DNA of 36,625 nt from an uncultured Bacteroidales bacterium. Lineage in GTDB: Bacteria; Bacteroidota; Bacteroidia; Bacteroidales; Paludibacteraceae. This document shows, in pieces, positions 17,280 through 25,092 of the stretch; position 1 is the first letter of the stretch; every line of letters begins with the position of its first letter. The stretch covers positions 1 through 36,625 of the forward strand of contig CASDOZ010000019.1 of the NCBI GenBank assembly GCA_949282265.1. Reading direction: 5' to 3'. Made by a program: the position numbers and the translations under genes. Under the pieces are notes generated by a model, which searched no databases, was not told where the DNA came from, and saw only the letters and a program-made list of their open reading frames with translations.

Positions 17280-17738
17280 ATGAAAGAATATACTTTTGAA
17301 GAACTGCTACATAAAGCCGCATCTTACTGCTCCATTGCGGAACATTGCAAAATGGAGGTACGCACCAAACTGACCGCATGGCACGTGCCGGAAGACATGC
17401 AGGAAAAAATCATCGAAAAACTCGAAGCTGACGGTTTCATTGACGAGAAACGGTTCTGCAAAGCCTATGTAGCCGACAAATTCCGTTATGCGAAATGGGG
17501 CAAAGTGAAAATAACCTTCAACTTGCGCGAAAAACACTTGCAGGAAACGGACATTGCCGAAGCTCTCGACATCATAGACGAAGGCGAATATGATGAAATG
17601 CTTGCCAGCCTCCTGAAAAGCAAACTACAGCACATCAAATACCATTTCGAATACGAAAAACAAGGCAAATTGTACCGTTTTGCCCAAAGCAGGGGATTTG
17701 AAAACTTCGTTATCGAACGTGTCCTGCGGAATTTATAA
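17280..17738 (+). CDS. recX: Regulatory protein RecX
   Basis: 152 residues, the usual RecX size. RecX binds RecA filaments and limits recombinase activity. The sequence is a set of three-helix repeats: CKMEVRTKLTAWHVPEDMQEKII, then DGFIDEKRFCKAYVADKFRYAKWGKVKITFNL, then GFENFVIERVLRNL at the C-terminus. These match the GYLDDxRFAxxY...RxRxxxxGxxxIxxxL signature in diverged form. recA is not in the window, which is common in this phylum. It follows prmC closely. Confidence 0.9.
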   Translation: MKEYTFEELLHKAASYCSIAEHCKMEVRTKLTAWHVPEDMQEKIIEKLEADGFIDEKRFCKAYVADKFRYAKWGKVKITFNLREKHLQETDIAEALDIIDEGEYDEMLASLLKSKLQHIKYHFEYEKQGKLYRFAQSRGFENFVIERVLRNL

Positions 17739-17789
17739 AAAGCCAACACCGATAGCAATCCCTTTACATAAAATTAGCACAATAGATTA

Positions 17790-17820
17790 TTGACAAGTCA
17801 GTGATAATCGCTACCTTTGC
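17790..17820 (+). promoter_or_regulatory. Promoter of the FKBP gene cluster
   Basis: TTG (17790-17792), 19-bp spacer, TACCTTTGC (17812-17820), followed by a ~25-nt leader to the ATG at 17853. It probably drives all four FKBP-family genes up to the terminator at 20628. Confidence 0.7.
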
Positions 17821-17852
17821 AGCCAATTTAACAAAAAAAGTATCACATATTC

Positions 17853-18437
17853 ATGGAAAAAGTAAGCTATGCCTTGGGACTAAGCCTCGGCAATAACCTT
17901 TCAGAGAGCGGACTCACTTCCCTCGACTATGACAAATTGGCTCAAGGCATAAAAGACGTACTGGAACACAACCAGCCTGAAATCAGCCTTCAAGAAGCGC
18001 AATCCATTTTACAGAAATTCTTTCAGGAACTGCAAACCAAGGCAAACGAGAAAAACATTGAAGCCGGCAAAAAATTCCTAGCTGAGAACGCACAACGGCC
18101 AGAAGTGAAAACCACCGCAAGCGGCTTGCAATATGAAATCATAAAAGAAGGCAACGGCAAGAAACCGACAGCCTCCGACACGGTCAAAGTACACTACGAA
18201 GGCACGCTCATTGACGGCACCGTATTCGATAGTTCCGTGCGCCGCGGCGAACCTGCCACATTCGGAGTTACGCAAGTCATTGCCGGCTGGGTCGAAGCCT
18301 TGCAGCTCATGACCGTAGGCTCCAAATGGAAACTGTTCATTCCGAGCGAACTGGCCTATGGCGCACGCGGTGCAGGACAATCCATTGCCCCGCACTCCAC
18401 ATTGATTTTTGAAGTCGAACTGCTGGACATCGTCTGA
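17853..18437 (+). CDS. FKBP-type peptidyl-prolyl cis-trans isomerase, cytoplasmic (FKBP gene 1)
   Basis: 194 residues without a signal peptide. Residues ~1-85 are the FKBP N-terminal dimerisation domain (VSYALGLSLGNNLSESGL at the start). Residues ~105-194 are the FKBP catalytic domain with [28 protein letters not shown] and IPSELAYGARGAG, all active-site segments. This is the FklB-like architecture: a V-shaped dimer that isomerises proline peptide bonds and has chaperone activity. It is the first of four tandem family members. It ends 25 bp before the next gene's chosen start. Confidence 0.92.
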   Translation: MEKVSYALGLSLGNNLSESGLTSLDYDKLAQGIKDVLEHNQPEISLQEAQSILQKFFQELQTKANEKNIEAGKKFLAENAQRPEVKTTASGLQYEIIKEGNGKKPTASDTVKVHYEGTLIDGTVFDSSVRRGEPATFGVTQVIAGWVEALQLMTVGSKWKLFIPSELAYGARGAGQSIAPHSTLIFEVELLDIV

Positions 18438-18462
18438 TGCCCCTCAAAAAACACATAACATT

Positions 18463-19188
18463 ATGAAAAAAATAGCACTGCTGTTATGCTGCTGTGCCGT
18501 CGTTTTTGCCGCACAAGCCAAGCAACCCAAAAAAGCAAAAGGTAAAAAAGCGAAAACCGAAACCCTGCAACCCGCCCTACCCAACCGCGTGGACTCCATG
18601 AGTTATGCGTTTGGAATCGAGTTGGGTACGAACCTGGTCGGAAGCATCAAAGATATTCCGGGCGGAAAAATCAATCTGGAACAAGTGCTCAAAGGATTCA
18701 GCGCCATTCTGACCGAAGACACGACCGTACTGATGAACAAAGATTTTGCGCAGGAATATTTCCGCAACTACATTATGGAAGTGCAAGAAGCCGGAGCACA
18801 AGCCCAGCGCGCAAAGAACGAAAAATTCCTAACCGATAATGGCCAACGTGCCGAAGTTGTCAGCCTGCCGAGCGGACTGCAATACGAAGTGCTCGTACCA
18901 GCCGACGGCCCGAAACCGACCACAGACAGCCAGGTTACCGTACACTACGAAGGAACACTGACTGACGGCACCGTATTCGACAGCTCATACGACCGCGGCG
19001 AACCAATCACCTTCGGACTGGGACGCGTCATCAAAGGATGGACCGAAGGCGTACAGCTCATGTCAAAAGGAGCAAAATACAAATTCTACATACCCTACCA
19101 GTTAGCCTACGGAGAACGTGGAGCCGGCGGACAAATACCACCCTATGCCACATTGATATTTACCATAGAACTAATCGATTTTGAATAA
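18463..19188 (+). CDS. FKBP-type peptidyl-prolyl isomerase, secreted (FKBP gene 2)
   Basis: 241 residues from the ATG at 18463. The longer frame back to 18409 overlaps gene 1 and would hide the signal peptide. A Sec signal peptide (MKKIALLLCCCAVVFAAQA) probably ends at an Ala-x-Ala site. The three cysteines lack a proper lipobox, so a soluble periplasmic protein is likely. A Lys-rich linker follows, then the N-terminal dimer domain (MSYAFGIELGTNLVG) and an intact catalytic domain ([30 protein letters not shown]). Expected role: folding of exported proteins, like FkpA. Confidence 0.92.
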   Translation: MKKIALLLCCCAVVFAAQAKQPKKAKGKKAKTETLQPALPNRVDSMSYAFGIELGTNLVGSIKDIPGGKINLEQVLKGFSAILTEDTTVLMNKDFAQEYFRNYIMEVQEAGAQAQRAKNEKFLTDNGQRAEVVSLPSGLQYEVLVPADGPKPTTDSQVTVHYEGTLTDGTVFDSSYDRGEPITFGLGRVIKGWTEGVQLMSKGAKYKFYIPYQLAYGERGAGGQIPPYATLIFTIELIDFE

Positions 19189-19204
19189 CATAAATAATTG
19201 AACA

Positions 19205-19717
19205 ATGAAAAAAACAGGAATCTTCTTTTTAATCGGTGCTATCGCCGCATTGGCCTCGTGTTCAAAATACGAAGCCAAAAACGTTCCACTGAACAACATG
19301 AACGACAGCTTGAACTACACCCTCGGACTGGCAAACGGTGCAAACATCAAAAACTTCTATTTCAGAGATGACACCACCGGAACCGCTACCAGGGAATTTA
19401 TGGATGCCTTGGTCAAATCATACAAATCAAAAGAAAAAACAGAAAACAACGAACTGTTCGAACTGGGCAAAAACATCGGCTCATTCTTCAAACAACAGGA
19501 AGAAAACGGACTGCTCGGAGACACGGCTCTGACCTACAACAAGGAAATCGCACTGCAAGGCCTGATTAACGGACTGAACAACTACACAACAGGCATGTCC
19601 AGCGACGAAGCACGCCAATACTTCCAGAAAACAATACAGGAAATACGCAACCCGAAACCGGCAGCACAACCGACCGATACGGAAGACACACAAGCAAACG
19701 ACACTATAACCGAATAA
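19205..19717 (+). CDS. Lipoprotein with FKBP N-terminal domain only (FKBP gene 3)
   Basis: 170 residues. Signal peptide and lipobox (LASC, Cys19) predict a membrane-anchored periplasmic lipoprotein. Residues ~30-150 match the dimerisation domain of its neighbours ([20 protein letters not shown] against [20 protein letters not shown] in gene 4), including the [15 protein letters not shown] region. The FKBP catalytic domain is entirely missing: the protein ends in a short polar acidic tail ([15 protein letters not shown]) and a clean stop, and gene 4 starts 20 bp later. This is a domain loss rather than an obvious frameshift, since no catalytic-domain remnant lies downstream. It may pair with gene 4; that is inference. 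Confidence 0.85.
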   Translation: MKKTGIFFLIGAIAALASCSKYEAKNVPLNNMNDSLNYTLGLANGANIKNFYFRDDTTGTATREFMDALVKSYKSKEKTENNELFELGKNIGSFFKQQEENGLLGDTALTYNKEIALQGLINGLNNYTTGMSSDEARQYFQKTIQEIRNPKPAAQPTDTEDTQANDTITE

Positions 19718-19737
19718 ATTCAAAACATCATACGAAA

Positions 19738-20571
19738 ATGAAGAACGTACATGTATTAATCGTTATGGCAGCAGCGTTCATGATGGGCGCATGCACCCCA
19801 AACAAACCGAAAGACGTCGAACTTGCCAACCAAACCGACAGCCTGAACTATGTGTTCGGATACATCAACGGAATGGACATATACCAATACTACCTGGCAA
19901 GCGACACCACAGGCGAAAAACTGCAACAACTGCTCGATGGCATACAGGCCGGACTCAAGGAAAAAAGCACTGCCAACCCGCAACTGACCGGATTGGCCAC
20001 CCAAATCGGACAGACCTTGAAAATGCAGGCCGAGCAGGGTTTGATGGGCGATTCCACACTGACACTCGACTTCGAACTGATAAAGCAAGGATTGCTGAAC
20101 GGACTGCTCGGCTATGAAGGCCAGATGAGCGGCATGGAAGCACAAACCTACCTGCAAACAACCATGATGGCCCGCCAGTTCGGACCCAACAAGGAAGAAG
20201 GCGAAAAGTTCCTTGCAGAAAACGCATTGCGCGAAGAAGTTACCGTGACTGAAAGCGGCCTGCAATACGAAATACTGAAAGAAGGCAAAGGCCAGAAACC
20301 GACAGCCACCGACAAAGTAAAGGTACACTACCACGGAACCCTGATTGACGGCACTGTATTTGACAGTTCCATTGATCGCGGCGAACCGGCCGTGTTCGGC
20401 GTAAACCAGGTGATTGCCGGATGGACCGAAGCCCTGCAACTGATGCCTGTCGGCTCAAAATGGAAACTCTACATCCCTTACGAGCTGGCTTACGGCGAAC
20501 GTGGAAACAGCGGCATACAGCCCTACTCCACGCTTATCTTCGAGGTTGAACTGCTCGGAATAGAGAAATAA
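19738..20571 (+). CDS. FKBP-type peptidyl-prolyl isomerase lipoprotein (FKBP gene 4)
   Basis: 277 residues. The lipobox MGAC (Cys19) predicts an envelope lipoprotein. The N-terminal dimer domain (~30-150) is closest to that of gene 3. The C-terminal catalytic domain (~185-275) is complete: [48 protein letters not shown]. It is the last gene of the cluster, ending 56 bp before the terminator. Likely function: proline isomerisation and chaperoning of periplasmic or outer-membrane proteins while membrane-tethered. Confidence 0.92.
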   Translation: MKNVHVLIVMAAAFMMGACTPNKPKDVELANQTDSLNYVFGYINGMDIYQYYLASDTTGEKLQQLLDGIQAGLKEKSTANPQLTGLATQIGQTLKMQAEQGLMGDSTLTLDFELIKQGLLNGLLGYEGQMSGMEAQTYLQTTMMARQFGPNKEEGEKFLAENALREEVTVTESGLQYEILKEGKGQKPTATDKVKVHYHGTLIDGTVFDSSIDRGEPAVFGVNQVIAGWTEALQLMPVGSKWKLYIPYELAYGERGNSGIQPYSTLIFEVELLGIEK

Positions 20572-20627
20572 GCCAGCTGCAAAGACACGGACTTACACCC
20601 AGGCAATCCCGATTGTCCGGGAAAAAT

Positions 20628-20670
20628 AAAAAGCATTGAACGGAAAAATCCTTCAATGCTTTTTGTTTTT
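20628..20670. terminator. Bidirectional terminator between the FKBP cluster and ispD
   Basis: Inverted repeat AAAAAGCATTGAA (20628-20640) / TTCAATGCTTTTT (20652-20664) with an 11-nt loop, followed by a T-rich tail on both strands. It ends the FKBP operon (+) and the ispD operon (-). It also marks the point where GC content jumps. Confidence 0.85.
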
Positions 20671-20728
20671 CTTCGCCACAAGGAAAGGGAAAGCCCGCCT
20701 GCAAACAGGCGCATCCTGCCGGCATCGC

Positions 20729-21406
20729 CTAACGGGACTCCCGCCGGGACAGCAGGGCTTCCGCCACGGCCATGTCGGGCGGGGTGGTAATCTTCAGGTT
20801 CTCGCGGTTGCCCTCCACCAGGTGGATGGTCTGCCCCATGGCCTCCACTACGGACGCATCGTCGGTGAAGGCGGAGGTGTATTCCTGCAAATAGGCCTCC
20901 TTGAGCAGGGAAGCGCGGAACACCTGCGGGGTCTGGACGAGGCGGTAGGTACTACGGTCCACGGCGCGGCTACCGCCTTGCGCGAGGCAACGTATGCTGT
21001 CCACGGGTTCGATGACGGGGATGGCGGCGCCAAATTCAGCGGCGGCGCGGAAACACCGCTCCAAGGTTGCGCTGCTGACGAGCGGACGGACGCCATCGTG
21101 CACGGCAACGAGTGCACCCGTTGCGGCGGCAAGCCCGTTGCGGACGGAGTGAAAGCGCGTTTCGCCGCCGGCCACAATGCTGTGCGAAACGGCAAAATCA
21201 GGGCGGGAGTTGCACAAGTCCTGCCAATAGCTTATCTGCCCGGCGGGCAGCACCAGAATAATTTGCAGGCCGCTGCGGAACGCACGGAAGGCTTCCAGCG
21301 TGTGCATGAGCACGGGTTTCCCCGCCAGGGGCAGGAACTGCTTGGGAACAAGGCTGTGCATGCGGCTGCCTGCGCCGCCGGCCACTATGATAACTGAATC
21401 GGGCAT
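20729..21406 (-). CDS. ispD: 2-C-methyl-D-erythritol 4-phosphate cytidylyltransferase
   Basis: 225 residues; third step of the MEP isoprenoid pathway (MEP + CTP). The nucleotide-binding motif AGGAGSRM (variant of AAGxGxRM) lies at about 9-16, followed by [29 protein letters not shown] around 101-112, [15 protein letters not shown] and TDDASVVE complete the IspD signature. Last gene of the minus-strand NadR-like/cysE/rlmL/ispD run, starting 6 bp after the rlmL-like stop. Very GC-rich. Confidence 0.94.
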   Translation of the reverse strand: MPDSVIIVAGGAGSRMHSLVPKQFLPLAGKPVLMHTLEAFRAFRSGLQIILVLPAGQISYWQDLCNSRPDFAVSHSIVAGGETRFHSVRNGLAAATGALVAVHDGVRPLVSSATLERCFRAAAEFGAAIPVIEPVDSIRCLAQGGSRAVDRSTYRLVQTPQVFRASLLKEAYLQEYTSAFTDDASVVEAMGQTIHLVEGNRENLKITTPPDMAVAEALLSRRESR

Positions 21407-21412
21407 ATCTTC

Positions 21413-22669
21413 CTAATCGTTGGGGCGGGGCCTCCGGCCGGCCGGCATCCGTCGGGACGGCGCTGCGGCCTGGCGTGCCTTGTAGTCGTTGCGTTTGCCC
21501 TCGAAGAGCTCGTATTTGTTGTAACTGCAGTCGATGGAACCGTTGAGCAGCCGGACGCGCTGGCTGGGTTTGAGGCCGATGCGCGCGAGCAGGTCGTCCT
21601 GGGAACTGATGACCCATGCGGTGCATCCGGTGAAGTTGTGCTTGAGGGTGCGGCCGAGTTCAGCGTAGAGCGCGGGCAGGTCGTCGCCGCCGATGCGTTC
21701 GCCGTAGGGCGGGTTGGTGACGAGCAGCCCCGGCCCCGCGGGTCGGACGAGCTTTTGCACGGCCACAGGCCTGAGGTCGATGTACTTGTCGAGGCTCGCG
21801 CCCTTGACGTTCTGCCCCGCTATCTTGATGGCGCGCAGGGAACTGTCGGAGCCGTAGCACTTGAAGTTGAACTTCCTTTCCGCGCTGTCGTCGTTGTAAA
21901 GGCTGTTGAAGAGCTCCTCATCGAAGTTGCGCCATTTTTCAAAGGCAAAGGAGGAACGGTATATGCCGGGCGGTATGTTCAGTGCAATCATGGCGGCCTC
22001 TATGAGCAGCGTTCCGGAGCCGCACATGGGGTCGTAGAAGTCGCTTTGCCCTTTCCAGCCGGCCATGAGGAGCATTCCTGCGGCGAGTGCCTCGTTGAGC
22101 GGGGCTTCGGTCTGCGCGACGCGCCAGCCTCTTTTGTGCAAGGACTCGCCGGAGCTGTCCAAAGATACGGTGCATTGGGTCTGGGCTATGTGTATGTTTA
22201 TGAAAATGTCGGGGTTGCTGACGCTGACGGAGGGGCGCTTGCCGTATTTTTCCGTGAAGCGGTCGGCTATGGCGTCCTTGGCCCTGTAGGCAACGAACTT
22301 GCTGTGGCGGAACTCATCCGAGAAGACTGTGGTGTCTATTGCGAAGGTGTTGTCCAGCCCCATGATTTTCTCCCAGTCGAAAGCCTTTATGTTGTCATAG
22401 ACCTGGTCGGCATTGGCGGCATCGAAGGTGAAGACGGGCACGAGGATACGCGAGGCGGTGCGCAAGTACAGGTTGGCTTTGTAGAGCAGGGCCTTGTCGC
22501 CCTCAAAGCTGACAGCCCGCCGCTGTATCTCGACTTTGTCGGCGCCCAGCCCCGTAAGTTCCTGCGCGAGGACTTCTTCCAGTCCCTTGAATGTCTTGGC
22601 AATCATGTTGAATACGGCCCCCGTCTTGCGGAAGCGGCTCAGCTTGCCATCGGGTTCGTTCGGTTTCAT
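21413..22669 (-). CDS. THUMP-domain class I rRNA guanine-N2 methyltransferase (RlmL/YcbY N-half-like)
   Basis: 418 residues. An N-terminal ferredoxin-like/THUMP region (MIAKTFKGLEEVLAQELTGLGADK) is followed by an UPF0020 methyltransferase domain with MCGSGTLLIEAA near residue 215 and NPPYGERIGG near 319. It matches E. coli RlmL, the N-terminal half of the RlmKL fusion, which makes m2G2445 in 23S rRNA; here the RlmK half is absent. A basic Arg/Pro-rich tail (RRMPAGRRPRPND) ends the protein. The start could also be the internal ATG at 22606, where family similarity begins. It lies 27 bp after cysE. Confidence 0.9.
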   Translation of the reverse strand: MKPNEPDGKLSRFRKTGAVFNMIAKTFKGLEEVLAQELTGLGADKVEIQRRAVSFEGDKALLYKANLYLRTASRILVPVFTFDAANADQVYDNIKAFDWEKIMGLDNTFAIDTTVFSDEFRHSKFVAYRAKDAIADRFTEKYGKRPSVSVSNPDIFINIHIAQTQCTVSLDSSGESLHKRGWRVAQTEAPLNEALAAGMLLMAGWKGQSDFYDPMCGSGTLLIEAAMIALNIPPGIYRSSFAFEKWRNFDEELFNSLYNDDSAERKFNFKCYGSDSSLRAIKIAGQNVKGASLDKYIDLRPVAVQKLVRPAGPGLLVTNPPYGERIGGDDLPALYAELGRTLKHNFTGCTAWVISSQDDLLARIGLKPSQRVRLLNGSIDCSYNKYELFEGKRNDYKARQAAAPSRRMPAGRRPRPND

Positions 22670-22696
22670 AATGGTCAGTTTTTGTTTGTCTGCATG

Positions 22697-23563
22697 TTAT
22701 CTTCTTTGCAATATCCGCGCTCCGGCGGGCACATCGGTGTCCACCCATATATTGCCTCCTATGACGGCTCCGTCGCCGATGGTTATGTTGCCCAGGATGG
22801 AAGCATTGGAGTATATGATGACATCGTTGCCGATGCGGGGGTGACGTTGTATGCCCTTTATGGGGTTTCCATCCTTGTCGAGGGGGAAGCTCTTGGCTCC
22901 GAGTGTCACGCCCTGGTACATCTTCACGTTGTTTCCTATCACGGCTGTTTCGCCAATGACGACGCCTGTTCCGTGGTCGATGGTGAAGTATTCGCCGATT
23001 TGCGCGCCCGGGTGTATGTCAATGCCGGTTTCGGAGTGGGCCATCTCGGTGATGATTCGCGGTATGACCGGCACGCCCATTTGCAGCAGGGCGTGTGCCA
23101 TGCGGTAGTTGAATATGGCCTTCAGGCCGGGATAACAGAAGATGACCTCGCCATGGCTCTTGGCTGCGGGGTCACCGTTGTAGGCGGCCACGACATCCTT
23201 TTGCAGGGTCCGCCTCAGTCCGGGCAGTCGCCCGATGAATGTGCAGGCGAGCTTTTCGGCGGTTTGCGCCAGGTCCTGCGGCGGGCATCCGGCGGCATCG
23301 AAGCAGATGCCGGCCTTGATTTGTCCGGTAAGCAGGGTGGCGAGGCGTTCCACATTGACGCCCGTGTGGTAGGCGATGGTGTCAGTGTCGATGGTCGAAT
23401 TGCCGAAATAGCCAGGGAAGACGAGTGCCCTTGTCAGGCGGACAATCTCCTCCAGCACCGGCAGCGAGGGCATCGGCTCGCTGGGGTGGTGTCCGTTGCA
23501 AAGGTGCTTGAACGATGAGTATTCGGACAGCTGGCGTACGGCGTCTAAGAGTTTCGGTTTCAT
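22697..23563 (-). CDS. cysE: Serine O-acetyltransferase
   Basis: 288 residues; transfers acetyl from acetyl-CoA to L-serine, the first step of cysteine synthesis. An N-terminal helical domain leads to a hexapeptide left-handed beta-helix with HSETGIDIHPGAQIG, FTIDHGTGVVIGETAVIG and VKMYQGVTLGAKSFP, all typical of the CysE/EpsC active site (catalytic His/Asp of HPGA and DHGTG). The longer EpsC-type N-terminus is usual in Bacteroidota. Its ATG overlaps the stop of the upstream NadR-like kinase gene by four bases. Confidence 0.93.
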   Translation of the reverse strand: MKPKLLDAVRQLSEYSSFKHLCNGHHPSEPMPSLPVLEEIVRLTRALVFPGYFGNSTIDTDTIAYHTGVNVERLATLLTGQIKAGICFDAAGCPPQDLAQTAEKLACTFIGRLPGLRRTLQKDVVAAYNGDPAAKSHGEVIFCYPGLKAIFNYRMAHALLQMGVPVIPRIITEMAHSETGIDIHPGAQIGEYFTIDHGTGVVIGETAVIGNNVKMYQGVTLGAKSFPLDKDGNPIKGIQRHPRIGNDVIIYSNASILGNITIGDGAVIGGNIWVDTDVPAGARILQRR

Positions 23564-24096
23564 TTGGTCTTTTTTCTACGTGGTTTCTTGAAATTGTCCA
23601 ACAGGCTGATGGCGCATTGCAGGCGTGCCTCGCCCGTGCCGGACACTATGCCGTAGGGCACTTGCAGCTCTTCAAGCTCGCGCTTGTACCAGTCGAAGAA
23701 GTATTCGCGCCGGTCGCCGTTCTCCCGCAAAGGGTCGGGCTCCCAGGGCAGGTCAGGCGTGCAGAGCAGGTAATAGTCCATGCGGCAGCACTTCAGGTGC
23801 TCGGTCAGGAAGGTAGGACATGAGCCGTAACGGTGCAGGAACCACACTTTGGTGATGATAAGCTCCGTGTCGAAGAAGCAGTAGCGCCCCTTGTTGTCGA
23901 GCATGCGGTCGAGTTCGCGGAGTATCTGGATGGAAGCTATCTCCTCCACATCGCGGCGGGTGTAGTCGGGGCCGTGCTTTTCCAGATAGCCGCGGGCATA
24001 CTCGGGTTCCCAGGGACAGCGGTAGTGCTTGGCCAATGCCTGCGCCAGGGCGGTCTTGCCCGTGCTTTCCGGGCCTATGATTCCTATCTTTATCAT
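23560..24096 (-). CDS. NadR-like ATPase / nicotinamide riboside kinase-type protein
   Basis: 178 residues from the ATG at 24096 (MIKIGIIGPESTGKT). The P-loop GPESTGKT (8-15) and the YARGYLE, DTELIITKVWF and DIPWEPDPLR-like (LPWEPDPLRENGD) segments match the kinase domain of NadR, which phosphorylates nicotinamide riboside in NAD salvage. The N-terminal HTH and adenylyltransferase domains of full NadR are absent. The substrate is therefore plausible but not certain. An upstream extension to 24231 is low-complexity and rejected. First gene of the operon leading to ispD, with an ATGA overlap to cysE. Confidence 0.85.
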   Translation of the reverse strand: MIKIGIIGPESTGKTALAQALAKHYRCPWEPEYARGYLEKHGPDYTRRDVEEIASIQILRELDRMLDNKGRYCFFDTELIITKVWFLHRYGSCPTFLTEHLKCCRMDYYLLCTPDLPWEPDPLRENGDRREYFFDWYKRELEELQVPYGIVSGTGEARLQCAISLLDNFKKPRRKKTK

Positions 24097-24255
24097 GTTG
24101 CACAAGTCGGCTTTTGTTGTCCGGCGGCCGCGTAAGTGCCGTTCCGGCGACCGTGTCCCCATACGTGCGGGGCAGCCGAAAGCCGATACAAAAATAACGA
24201 CAAATCGGGAAACGGGCAATAGCCCTTGCATTTTTTACGCGCTGCCGCGCGCACG

Positions 24256-24452
24256 CAAGGAGGCGGAGTTTTGTGACAAAGGTGCGGGGCTTCCGGGGCG
24301 ACGGTGCGGGGCGCCGGATGGAAAGGCCGCGGGCTTTGCCCGAAAAGGCCGGCAGCTTTTGGTGGAAAGCTCGGCAGCTTTTGCCTGAAAGGCCGCCTGC
24401 TTTTTCCGAAAGGACGCGCACCTTTTTCTGAAAGGCCGCGGGCTTTTGGCAG
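24256..24452. repeat. Degenerate array of ~22-bp hairpin-forming tandem repeats
   Basis: Six clear units run 24322-24342, 24343-24365, 24366-24387, 24388-24408, 24409-24430 and 24431-24452 (21-23 bp each). The pattern is AAAGGCCGCGGGCTTTTgcctG: an AAAG(G/C)C arm, a GC-rich centre and a GCTTT arm. Unit 3 contains a perfect AAAGCT-CGGC-AGCTTT hairpin. Three more diverged units at the same period (24256-24277, 24278-24298, 24299-24321) precede them. The unit length is not a multiple of three and indels are not frame-preserving, so it is not coding. It lies between the HU-gene terminator and the NadR-like gene. Confidence 0.75.
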
Positions 24453-24471
24453 AGGGGTATGCGGGGTGCAG

Positions 24472-24505
24472 AAAAAAAGCCCGCCGGCACCTCTGACGGG
24501 CGGGC
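24472..24505 (-). terminator. Terminator of the HU-like gene
   Basis: On the minus strand a 7-bp GC stem (GCCCGCC at 24505-24499 with GGCGGGC at 24485-24479, 13-nt loop) is followed by seven T's. It begins about 36 bp after the HU-like stop. Confidence 0.85.
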
Positions 24506-24541
24506 GGACTTTGGGTGGACAAGCCGGCGTCCTGCCGGGCG

Positions 24542-24928
24542 TCAGCTGATTTTCTCGTACTGCAAGGTGGCGAGCATTTCGCGCAAATCCACGCCGGGGC
24601 GGAAGGCAATCTTGGCGCCCTTGATGAGCGAAGCGTTGAACTTGCTTTCCTCCACCGCGCCATCGCTGGTGAGGGTAATCTGGAACGAGCCGAAGTCGCC
24701 GAAGCGTACAATCTCGCCATTGCTCAGGTGGCGTTTGAGCACCTTTGTCAGGTCATTGAGCACGGCCAGCACGTCGCTGTCGCTCACGGTGGTGGACGCA
24801 TCGGCAATCTCCTTGGCAAGTTGGCGGTAAGTCAGCTCGCCGCGCGCCTTGGCCTGCGCGTAGAATTTCTTTTCTTCCCCGGACGTTCCGGGCAGCCCCT
24901 TTTGGGCAAGGACATAAGTAACAGCCAT
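24542..24928 (-). CDS. HU-family (histone-like, HU-related) DNA-binding protein
   Basis: 128 residues. After a ~45-residue N-terminal extension typical of the Bacteroidetes HU-related family, the IHF/HU fold follows: SDSDVLAVLNDLTKVLKRHLSNGEIVRFGDFGSFQITL, ending in an IKGAKIAFRPGVDLREML arm equivalent. These proteins bend and coat DNA; this subgroup's specific role is less clear. It is monocistronic, with a promoter at 25015-25046, a ~80-nt structured GC-rich leader, an unusual strong Shine-Dalgarno at 24933-24940 and its own terminator. Confidence 0.9.
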   Translation of the reverse strand: MAVTYVLAQKGLPGTSGEEKKFYAQAKARGELTYRQLAKEIADASTTVSDSDVLAVLNDLTKVLKRHLSNGEIVRFGDFGSFQITLTSDGAVEESKFNASLIKGAKIAFRPGVDLREMLATLQYEKIS

Positions 24929-24932
24929 AAAT

Positions 24933-24940
24933 CCTCCTTT
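24933..24940 (-). promoter_or_regulatory. Strong Shine-Dalgarno sequence of the HU-like gene
   Basis: AAAGGAGG lies four bases upstream of the ATG at 24928. Bacteroidota ribosomes normally sequester the anti-Shine-Dalgarno, and other genes in this window lack such a site, so its presence is exceptional. Confidence 0.75.
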
Positions 24941-25014
24941 TTTAAGTGGTTAAACATTCGTTTCCCCGCCGCCTGCCGGCGCGATGGACGCGGCCCCGCG
25001 GGGTGACGGTGCTG

Positions 25015-25046
25015 GCAAAGTTAACAAAAGGAAAGTGAAAAAGCAA
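25015..25046 (-). promoter_or_regulatory. Promoter of the HU-like gene
   Basis: Minus-strand TTG (25044-25046), 20-bp spacer, TAACTTTGC (25015-25023). The transcript would carry a ~80-nt leader containing GC-rich palindromes such as CCCCGCGGGG. Confidence 0.7.
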
Positions 25047-25066
25047 GGGGCAAAGGCGTTTTTTTG

Positions 25067-25092
25067 CAAAAAAAATCACGGCCTCCGGCCGG
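25067..25092 (-). terminator. Terminator hairpin embedded in the end of pcrB
   Basis: CGGCC-GGA-GGCCG (25091-25079) on the minus strand encodes part of the last codons of pcrB. The stop codon TGA and about eight T's follow. The stem is short (5 bp) but all GC. Confidence 0.55.

Noticed and set aside
21638-23518. 626-codon plus-strand open frame opposite the rlmL-like and cysE genes.
   Set aside because: It is a shadow frame created by high GC on the opposite strand. The minus-strand genes have clear family motifs and this frame has none.
24256-24452. CRISPR array interpretation of the short repeats.
   Set aside because: Units abut directly without spacers, are too short and degenerate, and no cas gene is present.
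24235-24720. 161-codon minus-strand frame across the repeat array that looks like a repetitive basic protein.
   Set aside because: It overlaps the HU-like gene in another frame, and the repeat period is not a multiple of three. The apparent peptide repeat is a by-product of the DNA repeat.
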